Shown here: positions 26,141-40,434 of the stretch, one piece after another
Layout: every line of letters begins with the position of its first letter
How positions within the stretch are numbered: position 1 is the stretch's first letter
Source: Chamaea fasciata
Taxonomy: Eukaryota > Chordata > Aves > Passeriformes > Sylviidae
Length of the DNA: 64,000 nucleotides
Reading direction: 5' to 3'
Assembly: GCA_029207755.1 (NCBI GenBank)
Contig: JARCOQ010000002.1
Coordinates: 45,029,744-45,093,743, forward strand
Program-made: the position numbers and the translations under genes
Notes under the pieces: model-generated
Seen by the model: the letters and a program-made list of their open reading frames with translations, nothing else
The model's database searches: none
What the model was told of the DNA's origin: nothing

Positions 26141-26239
26141 ACTCCAGATCTGAAAGTAGTGGAAAAGTTAGACAATTCTCTCTTGGAAAGAGACCGGTTG
26201 TAGTTTATTCACAAGCCCACATTGTTTCAAATCTCCAAG
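26141..26239 (+). other. SGCG: Candidate SGCG 5' non-coding exon A (3' end defined, 5' end estimated)
   Basis: The sequence CTCCAAG|GTAAGTAAC at 26233-26248 is a full consensus splice donor. Upstream is mixed, non-repetitive sequence with no long frame. CCACTCC centred on 26141 fits an initiator, and TAAAATAT at 26128 is a weak TATA-like alternative that would move the start to about 26158. Splicing from 26239 to coding exon 1 would give an intron of about 19.5 kb. As I recall, human SGCG likewise has a separate non-coding first exon and a first intron of about 20 kb. Joined to the downstream acceptor it gives AAG|ATGG, a favourable start context. No transcript evidence is available, so the 5' boundary is only a guess. 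Confidence 0.42.
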
Positions 26240-29200
26240 GTAAGTAACAATTTTTAAAACTTATTTTTAAATCTGTATTAAAACATTAGCATGTTAACAA
26301 AGTTAGTGAGTTCTTTTTGTTTGTTCTTTACTTGTTGCATGGTTGTATTGAGCTTCTTCCCTGTCTACGTTTCTGTGTAACATTTCAGACTGATTTTGTC
26401 CTTATTTAAGGATCATTTTGGTGGTTATGTAATTTGTTTTAGGGCCTAAATTATGTTTTTATTTTTAACTACAATTATTATTTTAGATTCAGATAGTTTA
26501 TTTATACTTGGTTTTACAATTAAATGTAGCATTAAGTTACATAGTTTAAACCTGCACTTCTGCAATATTAAGGAGCTAAATTAGAAATTTTAAGTTTAGT
26601 AACTTTAAGATCTTTTACAGTATCATGTTACTGAACTTACATCAATATGTGATTTGCAGTAGTAAACCTCTGGTAACTATAGATTTCTCTGTTTATTTAT
26701 CACATACCAAAAGTCAGATTTAGTCAAGAATGGGTCCATGGTTCTGCTGAACACTTCTTTTTTGGCTTGATTATGTGATAAAAGCCTCCCACCTGAGGAA
26801 CTGTTACCAAAATTATTTCTAACTTCTGTGAAGCATACTTGTATTAATATAGGGCACATAATTATGTGTCTACAGAATGCCTTTTTCAAGTTTGTAATCT
26901 CTGTGAATTTAAATACATTTTCTCTTGGATAATTTCACTGACTGAAAGAAAATTACCAACTAGGTATCTGTGGATTACAGATTTATTATCAAATGATTTA
27001 GTGGATGATACTTGGTGTCTCACCATCAACAGGTGCTTGCACTGCATACTTAATCATGAATCTGAATGAGCACATAAGTTCCTAAAACAGGATATTGCCA
27101 AAGTGTAGGAATGTGATTTTAGTGCGTCAGCACCAGTCAACTAGGCTCCTTTTACCAAGATATGGGTGTTTTTACTGTATCTGTCTTAAATCTCCTCCTA
27201 CTTGAGGAGCAGGTGAATCATGTCCTACAAGTGTCTGTCTATCTCCATTTTCTGTGGCGGGGGCCTAGGTAAGTGTGGCTGATGTCTGATGTTGTCTTTG
27301 TTTGGAGAGATGAATTTTGACCTGCACAGCCACTTCCAAATGAGTAATCCATTTGAGTGAACTATAGAAACTTTGTACCATAAAGTTCTGGAAGTTTGCC
27401 ATCAGTTAAGATTTTGGAAGTTTTGTTCATGATACAGTCACAAATGATGCCGCTTTGGCAGAGATGAATTTCTATTGATCTTCTAAACAAATGTTCTATT
27501 AGATACACCCCTCCTCTTTATTATGTAATGAAGAAAAAATGGTCCTAGAATACCACCAAAGGATAAGAACAACTGCATGGGGTTAAATTTAAAAAAAGGA
27601 TCTATATTAGGCCCAGCATTAGAGGGAGCCACTTAAGATTTCTTTTCCAGACCTTTATGCTTTTGTTAACAGCATGCAGATCTTTCTGGGTTGAAAACTC
27701 AGTGGTTTAAAGCATGTTATGTTTTGAGTTTTTTCATAATCATAAGGCACATGAAGTTATGTGTACAAAGATCTTCTTGCTTGAATAGCCTCATGAGATT
27801 TTTTTTCCTTCCTGTAGAAAGTAATGCCTTGTACATGAAATACAAATCCCAGGTCCTAACCTCTTACTGTTTTTAATTATTTTCATGACTTGGAATTAAG
27901 TAAGCTGCATTTCCTGTGGACTTATTTCTCAGAGTTGATTGTCTTAGATTGTCCTACATGTTTAACGAGCAGTGACTGAAGTTTTTTGGTAACAGGACAT
28001 TTACAAGGTCTTTTTCTCACATGAGTTTTCTAGTATTTTATAAGATCCTCATGCCCGTTGCAGTCTCTCAGTAAAGACATAAACAGGGCATAAAGACATA
28101 AAATATGTAAAGATGTATTTTCTCTGTTATCTCATTTTAGAAAAATTGCAGGAATGTAGTATTTGAGGCATCTGCTTCTCAGTTGAATTTTGTTGAAATT
28201 GGCCAAGAAACTCAAAAGCTATTGAAGGAGGTAGGGAAAATGAATGGGAGACAGATGATTTAGACATTGACATAGGGTTTGGTCACTTTTTTGTTTATTA
28301 AACCAGGCTAAAAACATCATGGCAGTTTGGATAACAGGTTAAGTCAATATCCTGGTCAAATTTTCAGCTCGGGTAATAGTATTCTCACTATTTAATTCAT
28401 CTTAGCTTTGGCTACCTGGGCCAGTCTTCTCATTAAATCTTTCTGTGGATCTGCCAAAAGCTGTTAAACAGCTGCTGCATTTCATGCCGTGGTTGGTTAT
28501 CTTTCTGTGGTGGATGAAGTCTGTATAAGACTGTGAAGAGAAATATAAACTAAAATACATAAATATTTTCTTTTTTAAATGGAGTGTGGTGTGTACTGAA
28601 GTGTTGGATAATGCTGGTGGCAGCCATAAAACACATGCTTTTCAATAAGGTATATGTTTGTTTTTGTTTATGGATATGTATATCCTGAAGGTTGCCTGTA
28701 AGAATCACATATATACGTATTTTTAATAAAGGCATGTAGAGATGGAATCATCTTGTAGTAATGACTGTTAAAACTCTTCAGTTCCTCCTTTTTTATTTGC
28801 TGTGCTGTCAGTGCTCTGAGTAACAGAAGTTTTAGTACCCTTGCTTCATCTTACCTTTCCCAGTATTCCAGGTGCCAGATACTAAATTTTATACAAACTT
28901 TTTGCATCCTTGCCTTATTAGTTGTGGATACTAGTGGCTTTCAGAAAAGGCTGTCCGTGTAGAGTATGACAGCCTGTTTCACGTTGAAGTTTCACATGGG
29001 TCCTACCTTCAATTTCCAAGCTGTTAGACCTTTCTGTGAGAAGCATGCAGACTCCTGATGGAAGTAGACATGACTGCTAAGTTCCACTGCACCCAATTTC
29101 CTCAGTTTTGAGGAAAAGGATTTTAAGTGAGAGGCAGTAATAGTTAAATAAGAAACATGTTCTGGTGACTCCAGACTGCTGAAAGCAAAATAAGATGGAG

Positions 29201-32200
29201 GAGTTTCTTAAAAAATAAATGCCCTGGAATGAAGCTGAGTCAGTAAAGCACACATGTAATGAGCCCTAACCACAGACCAGGCTACATTAGCAACACTGGA
29301 GATAAGAAACTCCTTCCAAAGGCCTCTTCCAGTCCAGCTTTGAACTGGAATAGCCAGAGGTCCATTGCAGCCCAGTTTTTTCTAGGATTCTCAGTATTTG
29401 TTTACATTTTCCTGACTATTCACTTTATTGTTATTATTAATTATCTACTTGTTTTGTTTAGTCATCTGGCTGTCTTACTAGCTGGTCCAATCTGAAATGT
29501 TTCAGAGTTCATGGAAGAGGGCATCACAATTTAATAAATATGTGAGATTGGTAGCTAGCAGTACTCTTAAGCCACGTAAAGTTGCTGTAAATTAATGAGA
29601 ATTAACTGTAATATTTGACTTGGAAATACAAGGAAGGAAATAGATGGATTCAGAACTTGAAGCTAAAAAACTAACAGTATTACTTTAATATCAGCATTCC
29701 CTTTGAGCTGAAAAGCCATGGGAGGGTATTTGTATGCCTGGCAGAAAAGGTTGCTGTTATTGATTGCCTGAGTGAAAGTTTTCACAGTAGGGATAATAAA
29801 ATGATAAGACAGATTTCAGTTATGTGCAGGAAGAAGAAGCTGATTTGAGTTTGGCCTGAGTGCAAAACAAGAAAGTGAGCATGGTGAACAATCACAAAAA
29901 ACAGCATGATTGAGGCAGGCAGTGTCAGGTTTGTTCCCTCCACATTCATGTGACAGTGTCCTGATACACGTTGTGCCTTCGCAGTACACCCCAAGACTTC
30001 TGGCATATATTCTGGTGCTGTAAAAAGTTGTATTTGAGGGCTGAAGTGGTCCAGGTTTACCCAGAGGGTACCCAGAGCCAAGTTTTATGTAGTATGGATG
30101 GGTATGGCATAGAATTTTTTGGAGGTGTGGAGCCAAACCTTTTGTAGGTTGGGCAGCAAGACCTAGATAAAACCTGGTAGTCCTGTGCTGCCCATGCTAC
30201 TTTTCAGGCTGTTTTTCTAGTCTCAAATGCTCAAACAGACCTGTTGTAGCCTGTGCACCAAAAAACTTGCCTAATTTTCAGCCCTATTGTTAGTATAAGA
30301 AAAGATACTTTTTCTAGCCCCAACACATTTTTTCCCTGTAAAATTCTACTTCTAGTTTCATTCTGTTGTGGTAGGTATTTCCTACTTAATAAAAATACTG
30401 ATGATGTCTGCTGAAAACTGTTATCTTGCTTTAACATGGAACTGCATTACAAAATAGTTTATTCTATTTTGAATGATTTCATGAGTCATTTAATAATTAT
30501 GTTCAATGCATGTGTGAAGATAATACTTCCAAAAACAGAAATGCAATTTTTATATTGACAAAGTTGTATGAGACTATTAATGTATTGTCATAACAGAGAA
30601 AAAAGCATTTCTAAGCTATATTTGATAAAACCACTGTATTTATTCAAGTATCCTCCATTCTTTCTGAATTGAATGTTTTGTGGAAATTCTCTTAGTAACA
30701 ACTTTCACAATATGTGAGAGTACTTGCTTTTAAAATATATGTTCTTATTTTATTAACTTTGCTTTTAATTAAACATCTGTTGAACTGATAGTATTGTGAT
30801 TCACACTTGGTGATTTGTTTTAACTGATTTTAGTCACATTTATGGAAGAAAAAGCTGTATCCCATTAGTCATATTGAAAACATCTAAAATACTATTTAAA
30901 TTCAGAACATTAATATGACTGTCTTCCTGTATCAGAAATCCTGAGGCACCTAGTAATGAATGGTTTTAACTCAAGAAAAAATTCAAAGCTAGCATTCAAA
31001 AAGTTATGTAGAAATAAGCGTTGATTTAGGGTTGTTTAGTAAGCAAAGTGTATAAATTGCTAGAATGCAAAATAAGGAAAACAAAGGCAGTAGAAAGCAA
31101 AATTAATCTCTATTCCTTTACATTATCAAAAGATTCCGTCTTTTGGTAGCTTTTTCTTTTTTTTTTTTTTAACTTTCTTTGCCATCCCTAGGTACTTCCT
31201 CTTTCTCCCCATATTTTACAGTCTCCACTTCTATATCTCATGTTTCATTTCACTACTTAACCTTTTTCTCTTGTCCTTAAGTGTCTACTCACAGTATTTT
31301 ACTGTAATTAAAATGTAGAGACTTTTTAGATATTTGATCTCATATTTTCTTAACTCACAGTTAAAAAAAAATAAAAACATTTTGAATACAATTTTCCCTT
31401 ATCAAAAGATATCTCCACCTTGTGGTGGGTGATTTTAAATTTCAGCTGAATTTATCCAGCGTTTTCGTTAAATTGAAATAATAGATTCCAAAGCTTTGAG
31501 GGCACTCTGCTTATGTACAGAGGCTGACAAAAATTTCTCAGTTGTCCTTATGTTGAGCTAAATATTTTCTAAAAAGTGATTACGTTCCAGAAATGTGTGT
31601 GACATTGTTCTTCATTGCCAAGTAGGGAATCACAATCTGTCCTAGGCAGAGTTTAGTTACCCAGTTGGTAGAGAACAGTCCAAATCACTGCAAACCCAGA
31701 CTAGGTGAACCTGTAGGCGCTAAGATATAGTGTCATTTATCTTTATTTTGCCATTAGAAACTTTCATATTTTTCCAGAATTTGAGTTTAGGAAAGTCTGA
31801 TTTGCAGCTCTTGGTTCTCTGATAATATCTGAGGCTACAAAAACTGTTTGATGGATCAAGCACTACTGTCCAAATCTGAGGAACAAACAATGTCTAACTG
31901 AAGTTCCTAAAGACAAGTTATATTTGTGCTCTATGAATGTCTTTTCTTATGTATGCCTAAAGAATAACTTTAGAAACTTCAGACATACTTTCTGGAGAAG
32001 GTAATGTGCTTGTTATTTGATCCAAATAGGAATTGTTTTCCAGTTACTCAAATTGGAATCTTTAAAATGAAGAAAAATAAATCCTGCATTTCAGATTATA
32101 CTATTTGGTTTACATCAGTAAATCAGCTTTCAACTAAAGTTAAGGATTTTAGTAATACCTGTTAATTTCCATTTTGAATTAAATATTTTGTATGGAAAAT

Positions 32201-33679
32201 TCTATTTTGAAATACAAGGAGTATATATGTTATGTCAAATAAGAGATTTTCCTTTTAGTTTATCTTGGAATGCCTACATACTTGACAGGTATTTTGGGTT
32301 TTGTTGATAGTTTTTACAGCTAACTGAAAGATCAGCTGTGTCTTTCTTCTAGGTTTTAATCCAAGAACTGGTATACTGATCAAAACCAGTATTTGTACAC
32401 TTCTCCATGTTCTTCATTTCCTGTGTTTCTTACATTGCATTATTGCTTTGTCACAGTTGCTTAGAAAGAAACTTAGAGATGGTTGCTGCCTAAACAGTTG
32501 GAGTCAACATCACCAAAAAAGGCCTCTGCAGTACAAGTCTTTAAATTATGTCCTTATGTGTCTAGTACATATTTTAAATAATTGGGTTTTCCCCTGTGTA
32601 AGTAAAAGTGAGTAATAAAGTTGTTATGACCAGGACTGCAAAGCAACAGGAACACATCATTTTGTAGTCATTGACATTTAAAATTCATCAGAAAAGGGCA
32701 GAGGTTTAAAGTATGTAAAGAGACACAGTATACGTAGAAAAGCATTTTGCTTCCCCTGCTACAGAAAAGTGTGTTTTGAATCTTTAGTTTAGCTACATGT
32801 GACCTGTCAAAACAGTTGTTGCTTTCCAGATACAAGGTCAAATTATTCTATCGTATTTTTAAAAGTATGTATGTGGTGAATCACTTGAATTAGGGAGGGA
32901 AGGCTTGAGGATTAATTTTCATCTCTAGCCTCTATATATAGTTCTGCTCCTTCTTTCATGTATTTTTATGTTGATTTTAAAAAAAAAAAGCATCTGCGCA
33001 GAATAGCAGTATTCTGTTAAGTATATCACCATTTACCATGTGAAATCAGTTTTCAAGGCTAAATAAGCTGCTTTTCACAGTCCACAACCAACACAGGAAA
33101 GCTCCACAAAAGGGAGTTATTTTGTAATTGTCCTGAAGTCTACCAAATAAACTGGAAGTATACTTCTCAAAAGGTAACAGCAGTCTACCTGGAAGTAGCA
33201 CTTTCATAAAAGCAGCCGCAAGACAAAGAAAAAGAGGGAAAAGTTATGCCAATGTGTATGTCTTTATGGACTTAAATGGAGCTATTTGCTTTTGCTCTCA
33301 CCTCTTCCCAGCTTGGATGACATGAAATACTTTTCGTGCAAACAACATTGAGGATAGGGTCAAAGAGCTTTTGCTAAAAGCTCTCTCAAAAAACAACTTA
33401 CTTTAGAAACACTATTTCTCTAAGATACATTTTTGCCTTGCTGCTGGTAATCATTGTGTATGACAGGAAGGCTCTTCTATCACACACATAGAAAATAAAA
33501 ATAATTTTAGAAGTTTTTTTAAACAGAAAAATATGCAATTACTTTTTTAAAAATCATCTAAATTTATTTTTTGTCTGGTAAACATACATACAAGATTATG
33601 ACAGCAGAGATTCTTTCATAATTTGCCTCCATCAGAGGGACCGTTTTAATTTTCTTCACATTTATTTGGAATTTCAAGT

Positions 33680-33723
33680 CCTTTGATGTGTTTTCAAAGA
33701 CAAAGATTATTTTCCAACAAAGA
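33680..33723. promoter_or_regulatory. Cluster of TCF/LEF-like motifs in candidate SGCG intron 1
   Basis: CCTTTGATG at 33680-33688 fits the TCF/LEF consensus. CAAAGA-type cores follow at 33695, 33701 and on the overlap at 33718-33723. That makes four cores in 44 bp. The surrounding block (about 33590-33900) is free of recognised repeats. Function is inferred from motif density only. Confidence 0.3.
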
Positions 33724-36700
33724 TTGCTTTCCCATTCCTTTCCAAGTTATCTTTGCAGTTCTGGTTGCTGTGTCACACTTCTAAGTGTGATAAATAACCA
33801 GAAAAATCATGACAAATGACAACAAAAATTTTTAAAAATGTATGCCTACAAGTGTTTTGAGATTTCCGGTGCTGTCTCCAGTGAAAGAAAATCGAAGACC
33901 ACAAAACAACTCTTATTTGCATTTAATGACGCTTAAGATTTTCTTAATTTTTGCTGCAACTCAAATTTACTAGCTACCAGATCCTGTCTGCAAAGTTTAA
34001 CTTCAGTGTTAAAGTGTGAAAGTAAAACTTAGTGGTTCTTTCTTTTCTTATGATGCTGTACACTGCTGATAAAGGAGGAATCAAAAGTAATTGAGAGCAT
34101 CAAAGTCGTACAGTAACAATAACAGAGCAAAGAAACCTAATTTAGAACAATTTAAATGGCAATTCAAAGAGCATGGGATGTATCCATTTTGTCAGATACT
34201 CAAATATACTTCTCTTAACGTCCAAGACACCCAGAGACATGAAAACCACTCTAAAGTATCTAGAATTCTGTTTAATCACCTAGACTAAGAGTAGTACTGC
34301 TGACCTAATAAAAGTTCACATGTGATGACTTAAGGGGAGTTCTTAGATGTTATTTCCAAATAAGTAGTATGCTAAATAAGTGTTCCTATTTATCAAATGT
34401 TTCACACTTGCAAGAAAAAAAAAATTAAAATGTAATCTGTTTGTGAAAGCTATGTAAAATATTACTTTACAAATGGTTGCTGTCTGTTGATATTTATATT
34501 GATATTCTGGTTGAATTTTCTTTTTTTTATTTTTTTAAATTAAACTGACAGAATTCAACTTACTGTTGTTCACTGCAAAAGTTGCTGCCCATCCCACTCC
34601 CCTTGCTATCTTTTTTGAATTTGCAGTCAAATTTGAGTATGATAGTATAAAGGCATTGAGGTTTTCAAGGTAATTAAGTTTTTTTCAAGTTTAGTGAAAG
34701 TGTCTTGTGAGATACTGCCTTCATTAGAGGAAAACTCTCTCGTGGTACATTCTCTTGGCATGTGAATAATATCTACTAGGTCAGAATACACAACTGCAGC
34801 TAGCTAGTACTGAGGTGTGTTATATTTAGCTCAGGAAATTTTTATAAAGCACGTGGAAAGAGCAGAAGTAATGAGGTGACTGCATTGATGTGGATACTTG
34901 ACCAAACATACAAACCTGTACACAACTAGGCCTCATCACTACTTCTGGTTATAGTACAAATTGTTAATTAGGATCTCACTGTTTCTTTGCTGCTTTTAAA
35001 GGATTTTTAGACACAATTGAAAGCAAAAGCAAACACACAGGTCCTGTACCCTAGTCTCTTTTTATTCCCTCTGTCCTTTGCTACTAACTTCAGTTTCATT
35101 TTTGCTGCTGATTTAAGTGATAGGCATAAACTGGGCTTTGAGTTTGCTCTTTCTCAGTGCTCCTCCCAGATGAAACAGTTACCTCCCAACACAAATTCTG
35201 AATTTGTTTCAGAATATTATTACTGTGTTCATAAAAGTTGTCCTATATGTTCAAGCACCATGTGTGACCTGCTTCATGGTCAAAGGTAGTGAGGACCAGT
35301 CCCTCATGTCTTGTGGTTTTTTTGTAACATCTAAGAATTCCTGTGTTGGGACACTCTGAGGTATCACATGTCAACTTTGGTAGGTGTTAAGTTAGTATTT
35401 AGGCCATAGAGACAGAAACTGTGCTTTGTGGTACTTCCTGAATGACTGTGTATGTACCTAGACATACGTGAATCACTGTCTTGATAGTGATTTTATTTTT
35501 TTTCCATGGATTTTAGCAAAAGGGCCAGAGGAGGTAGACGTGAATATCCTCCTCAACAAAAGATGTGCAGAGTTGGATAAATTCAAACAATCATTTATCA
35601 TTGATGTTAAAAATTATTAAATACTGTGAATAATATTTTTGCTGATTGATGCTGCATGTATGTAACCTGATACTTTACAAGAGTATTTGGAGGTGTGTTC
35701 ATGCAGTCAGAAGTATTCATTCAGTTCCTTTGTGGGTTAGGGATTTTTTTAATTGACTTGTATTTGTTTTTGAATATTAATACTATACATTTGAGTACTG
35801 GATATACACTGAAGATTTATATTTTGAGTCCCTGAACAGAGATATCAAAAAGAAAATCCTAAAGAATTTAGCTTCAATGTTTCCTACTGAGGAGATGTGG
35901 GAAATTTCTTTATATACCTTTTCATTCTGGAGGATGGCTCTGAAGAAATGTCCCAAATGAGAAAAAAAAATTTATTATAAGATATTTTGGGAGAAATCAA
36001 TAAAATTGATAATAGTGATTTTTCTGTCATCAGGACCAGATGTTACTCATTCATATTCAGAAGGCAAAAAGTTCTTCATGTGCCTTTCTGGTAAAAGAAG
36101 CAAGATAGCACCAGACATGGCTTCATCTTAATTTTCAGCCCAAAGAAGTTCCGATATATTTAGGTATTGCTGACTACTTGATTTTAGCTTTACTACCACA
36201 ATATACCCCACTGTCCTTTCATCCAAGAGCTTGAGTACAGAGTAGCATAGTGATGAGAAACACAAATAAATCTTCAAATACTATGCAATTCCTATTAATT
36301 TTTATATGCAGACAGGAAGAATTTTGTCATTGTCAGAGAATACCCCCAGGCAGATTATCCCTATCTTCATATTTTGAATAAACAAAAAAGCAATAATGTC
36401 AGTTTAAGCCAAAATATAACCTTTATTGTGTTTAGAAATGGTTATAAAGGGATTGTAAAGGAAGAGTCACTTATGAATAAATAAAATGTAGAGTAAGCAA
36501 AGAGAGACTATCAGATGGTTGCAAGCAATTGGGGAAAAATGTTTTAAGTTACAGCCATTGAACAGAATAATTTCTGATACGCTTAGAACTTTTAAAGGTG
36601 CTGTGGACATTTCCATAGTTCATTGTAATGCAACGTGAAAAACAGTTTTTCTTAAAGAACAAAGGCAATGGTCCTAAAACCATGTATTTTCTGTAGCTGT

Positions 36701-38201
36701 CTCTCAAGTGCTGTAATTTCCTGGACTTGCCAATGATATTGTAAATCTAAGTGAAAGAGGTTTTTCTCTGGAGGACAGTAGAGAGTTTAATGTACAACTG
36801 AGAATACAAGAATACTTCTGTAGAGCAGTTCTGGAAATGAACAGCCAACTCACACGTCATTTTCTGTCCAGCACTTTCTAGCAGGTCTGGATGTATTGCT
36901 TTTGCAGGCACAACAGCTTGGGGTGTAAAAATATGGTATCAAGAGTAAATATTTGAATTTCATTAAGTGTCTTCATTTGCCAGTCCTGAAATTTCTAATC
37001 CAAAACAGAAATATATCTCTAAAGAGCACAATATGCTTTATCTTTGCTTTAAATTTCAAATAATTTACCATTTGGAGTTTTTAATAAGCGTATTTCAAAT
37101 GAGGAATTATTCCATTTTAGAAAAGCAATAAATTTTTTGTAAGAAGAAGATTTGAAATTGTATAACACATGGCATTCTTGTTCTCCACAGAGGGATTTTA
37201 TAGTCTTAGTAATTTCCTCAAGTATTATTGACTTCCTTGGGTTGGTGGATACACAACAAGATGTTACTAAGTCTTGGTCTGAGTATATATGTGGGTTTAA
37301 TTGTGATGTATAACTTCTGATTTCAACTGACTTTTGTCTTTCCTGACTTAATTAAATTTATTAATAATTAGTTATAATAAAAGATTGGATGTCTGGGATA
37401 GATCACATAAGAAAACACAATTTATATAGTGTAGTCTGTAGCCATTGCATCCTTGTTTGGTACTAGATTTTGTGTATATGAAATTTTACAAAATTCTATA
37501 ATTCGATGCTTTATTCAGAATTTTGGTCACCAAGTTACTTGCTAATGACCTTCAGAATTCAATGCCAGACTTTTGCAGTAATTAACTATAACAAGGACAG
37601 AATGGAAAGGCTTTATCTGCATACAATGTAATGTGCACATCTCTTCTGAATAAGAAAATAATTTATCTGTCACTGAATGAAAGAACTAAAATGCTAGTGA
37701 ACAAAAACTACATGTGGTAGATTATAGCGAAAGTTCTGTAAATTTGACAGCCACCTTCTCTTCATTTCTCTCCTTGAAGTGTCAGATTATACATGGATTG
37801 CTTTGTAAACCTTTATTACTTGCAAGGAATGACAACCCCAAGGGAAACCTTCCACTCTCACTTGAAGGAAAGCCCTTTGACACCTGGAAGGTTGAAATGA
37901 TCAGAATAAGAGAGGATGCTCTGTTCGGTAATTTTATAATTATTTCGAACTATCATGTTATAAATTAGAGTTCGGAAATTTATTAAATCCTCAAGATATC
38001 CCTGTGTGTTTAATTTTTATTTTGTCTTTCTTAGTGAGAAAGCCCTTTATGCAGAAGACTAAATGCATACGGTTCTTATTTTTCATAAAGACAGGATTTT
38101 TATTAAACTATGAGGAGACAAAGAAGGGTGATTTTCCTAACCTTTCCATAAGAACAAGATGGCTCTCAGTATTCCTTGCACATTAATGTTTTTCTTTCTT
38201 C

Positions 38202-38247
38202 CACCTGTCTCAAGACAGGTGCTACCTGATCAGGTACCTGACAGGTG
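38202..38247. promoter_or_regulatory. Dense CAGGTG/CAGGTA E-box cluster with nested palindromes
   Basis: Six CAGGT/ACCTG cores lie in 46 bp: CACCTG 38202-38207, CAGGTG 38216-38221, TACCTG 38223-38228, CAGGTA 38231-38236, TACCTG 38235-38240 and CAGGTG 38242-38247. The first pair forms a perfect 9-bp-arm hairpin (38202-38221) and the next a perfect 14-bp palindrome (38223-38236). CAGGTG and CAGGTA are recognised by ZEB and Snail repressors, and CAGGTG also by some bHLH dimers. Location is candidate SGCG intron 1. Confidence 0.45.
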
Positions 38248-40434
38248 CTCAGATCTCAGGCTCGTTGTTTAAAGACTTGCTTATACAAACACAGGGAGTT
38301 AAAGTTCATACCTAGCTTAGTTGTAAACACTTCCTTAAATGCACAATTAAAGAAAAAGAGGGATCTAGGGGCATGAATCTACTCTGGCTTGTGTTTCAGA
38401 GAGAGAAACCTCACAACTGGAAGACTACAACAATTTCTGTTCTGATACTCATGGCAGTACATTATGTGTCTGGTGTACTTGCAGTCCTTCAAGGAAAAAA
38501 TAAATCATGTTGAAGAGCAGCTACGATGGGGGAAAAGTGTATTGGACTTTAGAGGGCAAAATTTATTTCACAATTAGGTTCGTTAAAGCAAATTGTTCAC
38601 TATCACATTTTTATTCTCCACTCAAGGCCCATGAGATATCTTCTTCTCAAAGGGGTTGGAGAATAAAAACTGTTCTAGTAAGATGAGATTAGTTACCTGT
38701 TGCAGGTTTGACGTTTTAAAATGTCTTTGTGGTAATAAACCCTGTTGGAAAACACTGAACGACATTCAACAGGACAAGACTGTTTTACACACTGAAACTA
38801 TGAAAGTTTATCATACAAAGCACAGTAAGTAAGGAAACACTTACATGATCTTGACACCATTAATGGGTCTCAGTCTTTAATTGTTAAGTGAAAACAATGA
38901 CTGTACAGAGCGCTCTTTTCTCTCCTCTTAAAGGATTATTTCTAAAATCTGTAGTAGTAATGAGAGCTCCACAGGGTTTAAGCAGTAGCCTCACCTGCAT
39001 TATCATTCAATCATTTCTACATCAGTTATTCTTTGTGTTTTTGTTTGTCTACTAAGACAGAGTGACTTATATGTTTAAAAACCCAGAAAAGTAATAGTAG
39101 TGAGATTTTAATTTTCCTTTCATATTAGGGTACTCAAGGTCACTTAGCTGTAATAGTGACTGAATTTCAGGGAGAGAAGGTTCACTTATTTTTTTTAAAA
39201 TTAAACAATTTCAGACATTTTACATAAAAGACAGGAGATGTCTCATACCACAAATTAGCTACTTCTTCAAATGCTCATAATATAAAAAATTAAAATCATT
39301 TACAAAAAAGTCTCTGAAATATTTTTGTGTGGTCTTCTAATTCTGGTGGGAATAACATGATTTTTTTTCTTATCTGATTCATGTTTTCAGAATTTTTAAA
39401 GGAGGAAAATTAATCAAATTGAAAGATAGAGAACAAGGTTTTAAAAAAATTGCTGTAAATGAGATTCAAGAGTAGACATGTTAGACAAAGATTATATTAA
39501 AGTTAATATTAATATGTTCTAATAGCAATATGGCATATATTTATATAATATTAATAATTATGTCATTAATATTTATGTAATCTTGTGCTGTTAGTGACTG
39601 CCTTTCAACTCTGCTTAAAATGTGCAAAGCTGTTGATTGTGACCATGTCATAGTTATTATGCAAATGTGCAGTGCAGGGTATGCAAACAGTTAGCTAGGC
39701 CATATGAATTTCTTTGCTGGTTTCCATAAATTATGCTGCATGTTTCCACAAATTATGCTGGTTTCAGCTGATGACACTAGTTTACAATTCAAACTGTAAT
39801 ATGCTAAATAACACATAAATTTCAACAAAGCAAGGTTGGGCAAGATTAATAACAATATGATTGGAAGGGCTGAAAGTAAGTACAAAATTTTCACCTAATC
39901 ATGAGAGTTGGATTTTTTCCTCCCTCTCTGATTTTGTCCTGAAAGCTTTTTCCATATGGATTCCAAAGGTTTCTCATCTTTTTCTCTGAAGAACAGGATT
40001 GCCTCAATTGTCTTTCATCTTTCAGGAAAATACTTCAACAGCACCTCTTTTCTGTTGGTTAATCATTGGACTGCTTCTGTGTTCACAAAGACAAAAGTGT
40101 GCGTGCCTGAATGCACTGAAGTGTGAAGTCTTTGTGTACTTCTGATGTTCATACTATAACAATACCCATCTAGCCCAATACAACATACACAAAAACTGAA
40201 CATAATATTTCATGAAGATACTGTATGCAGGTCATAAAAGTAGTTCTTTTGCCTCAGCTGACAGGTTGTTTAGTTTCAGTTTGCAGTTTGTATACAATGG
40301 CACAATAATTTAGTTTAAGAGGTTGAAATGGTCTTTTCGCTGTACTGTTTTTTGTTTAGCACTGCCACCTCTTTTGTGCCCATGCATACTGTGAATTTTC
40401 TTGCATATGAATGAATATACTTCATGTAAGGAGG

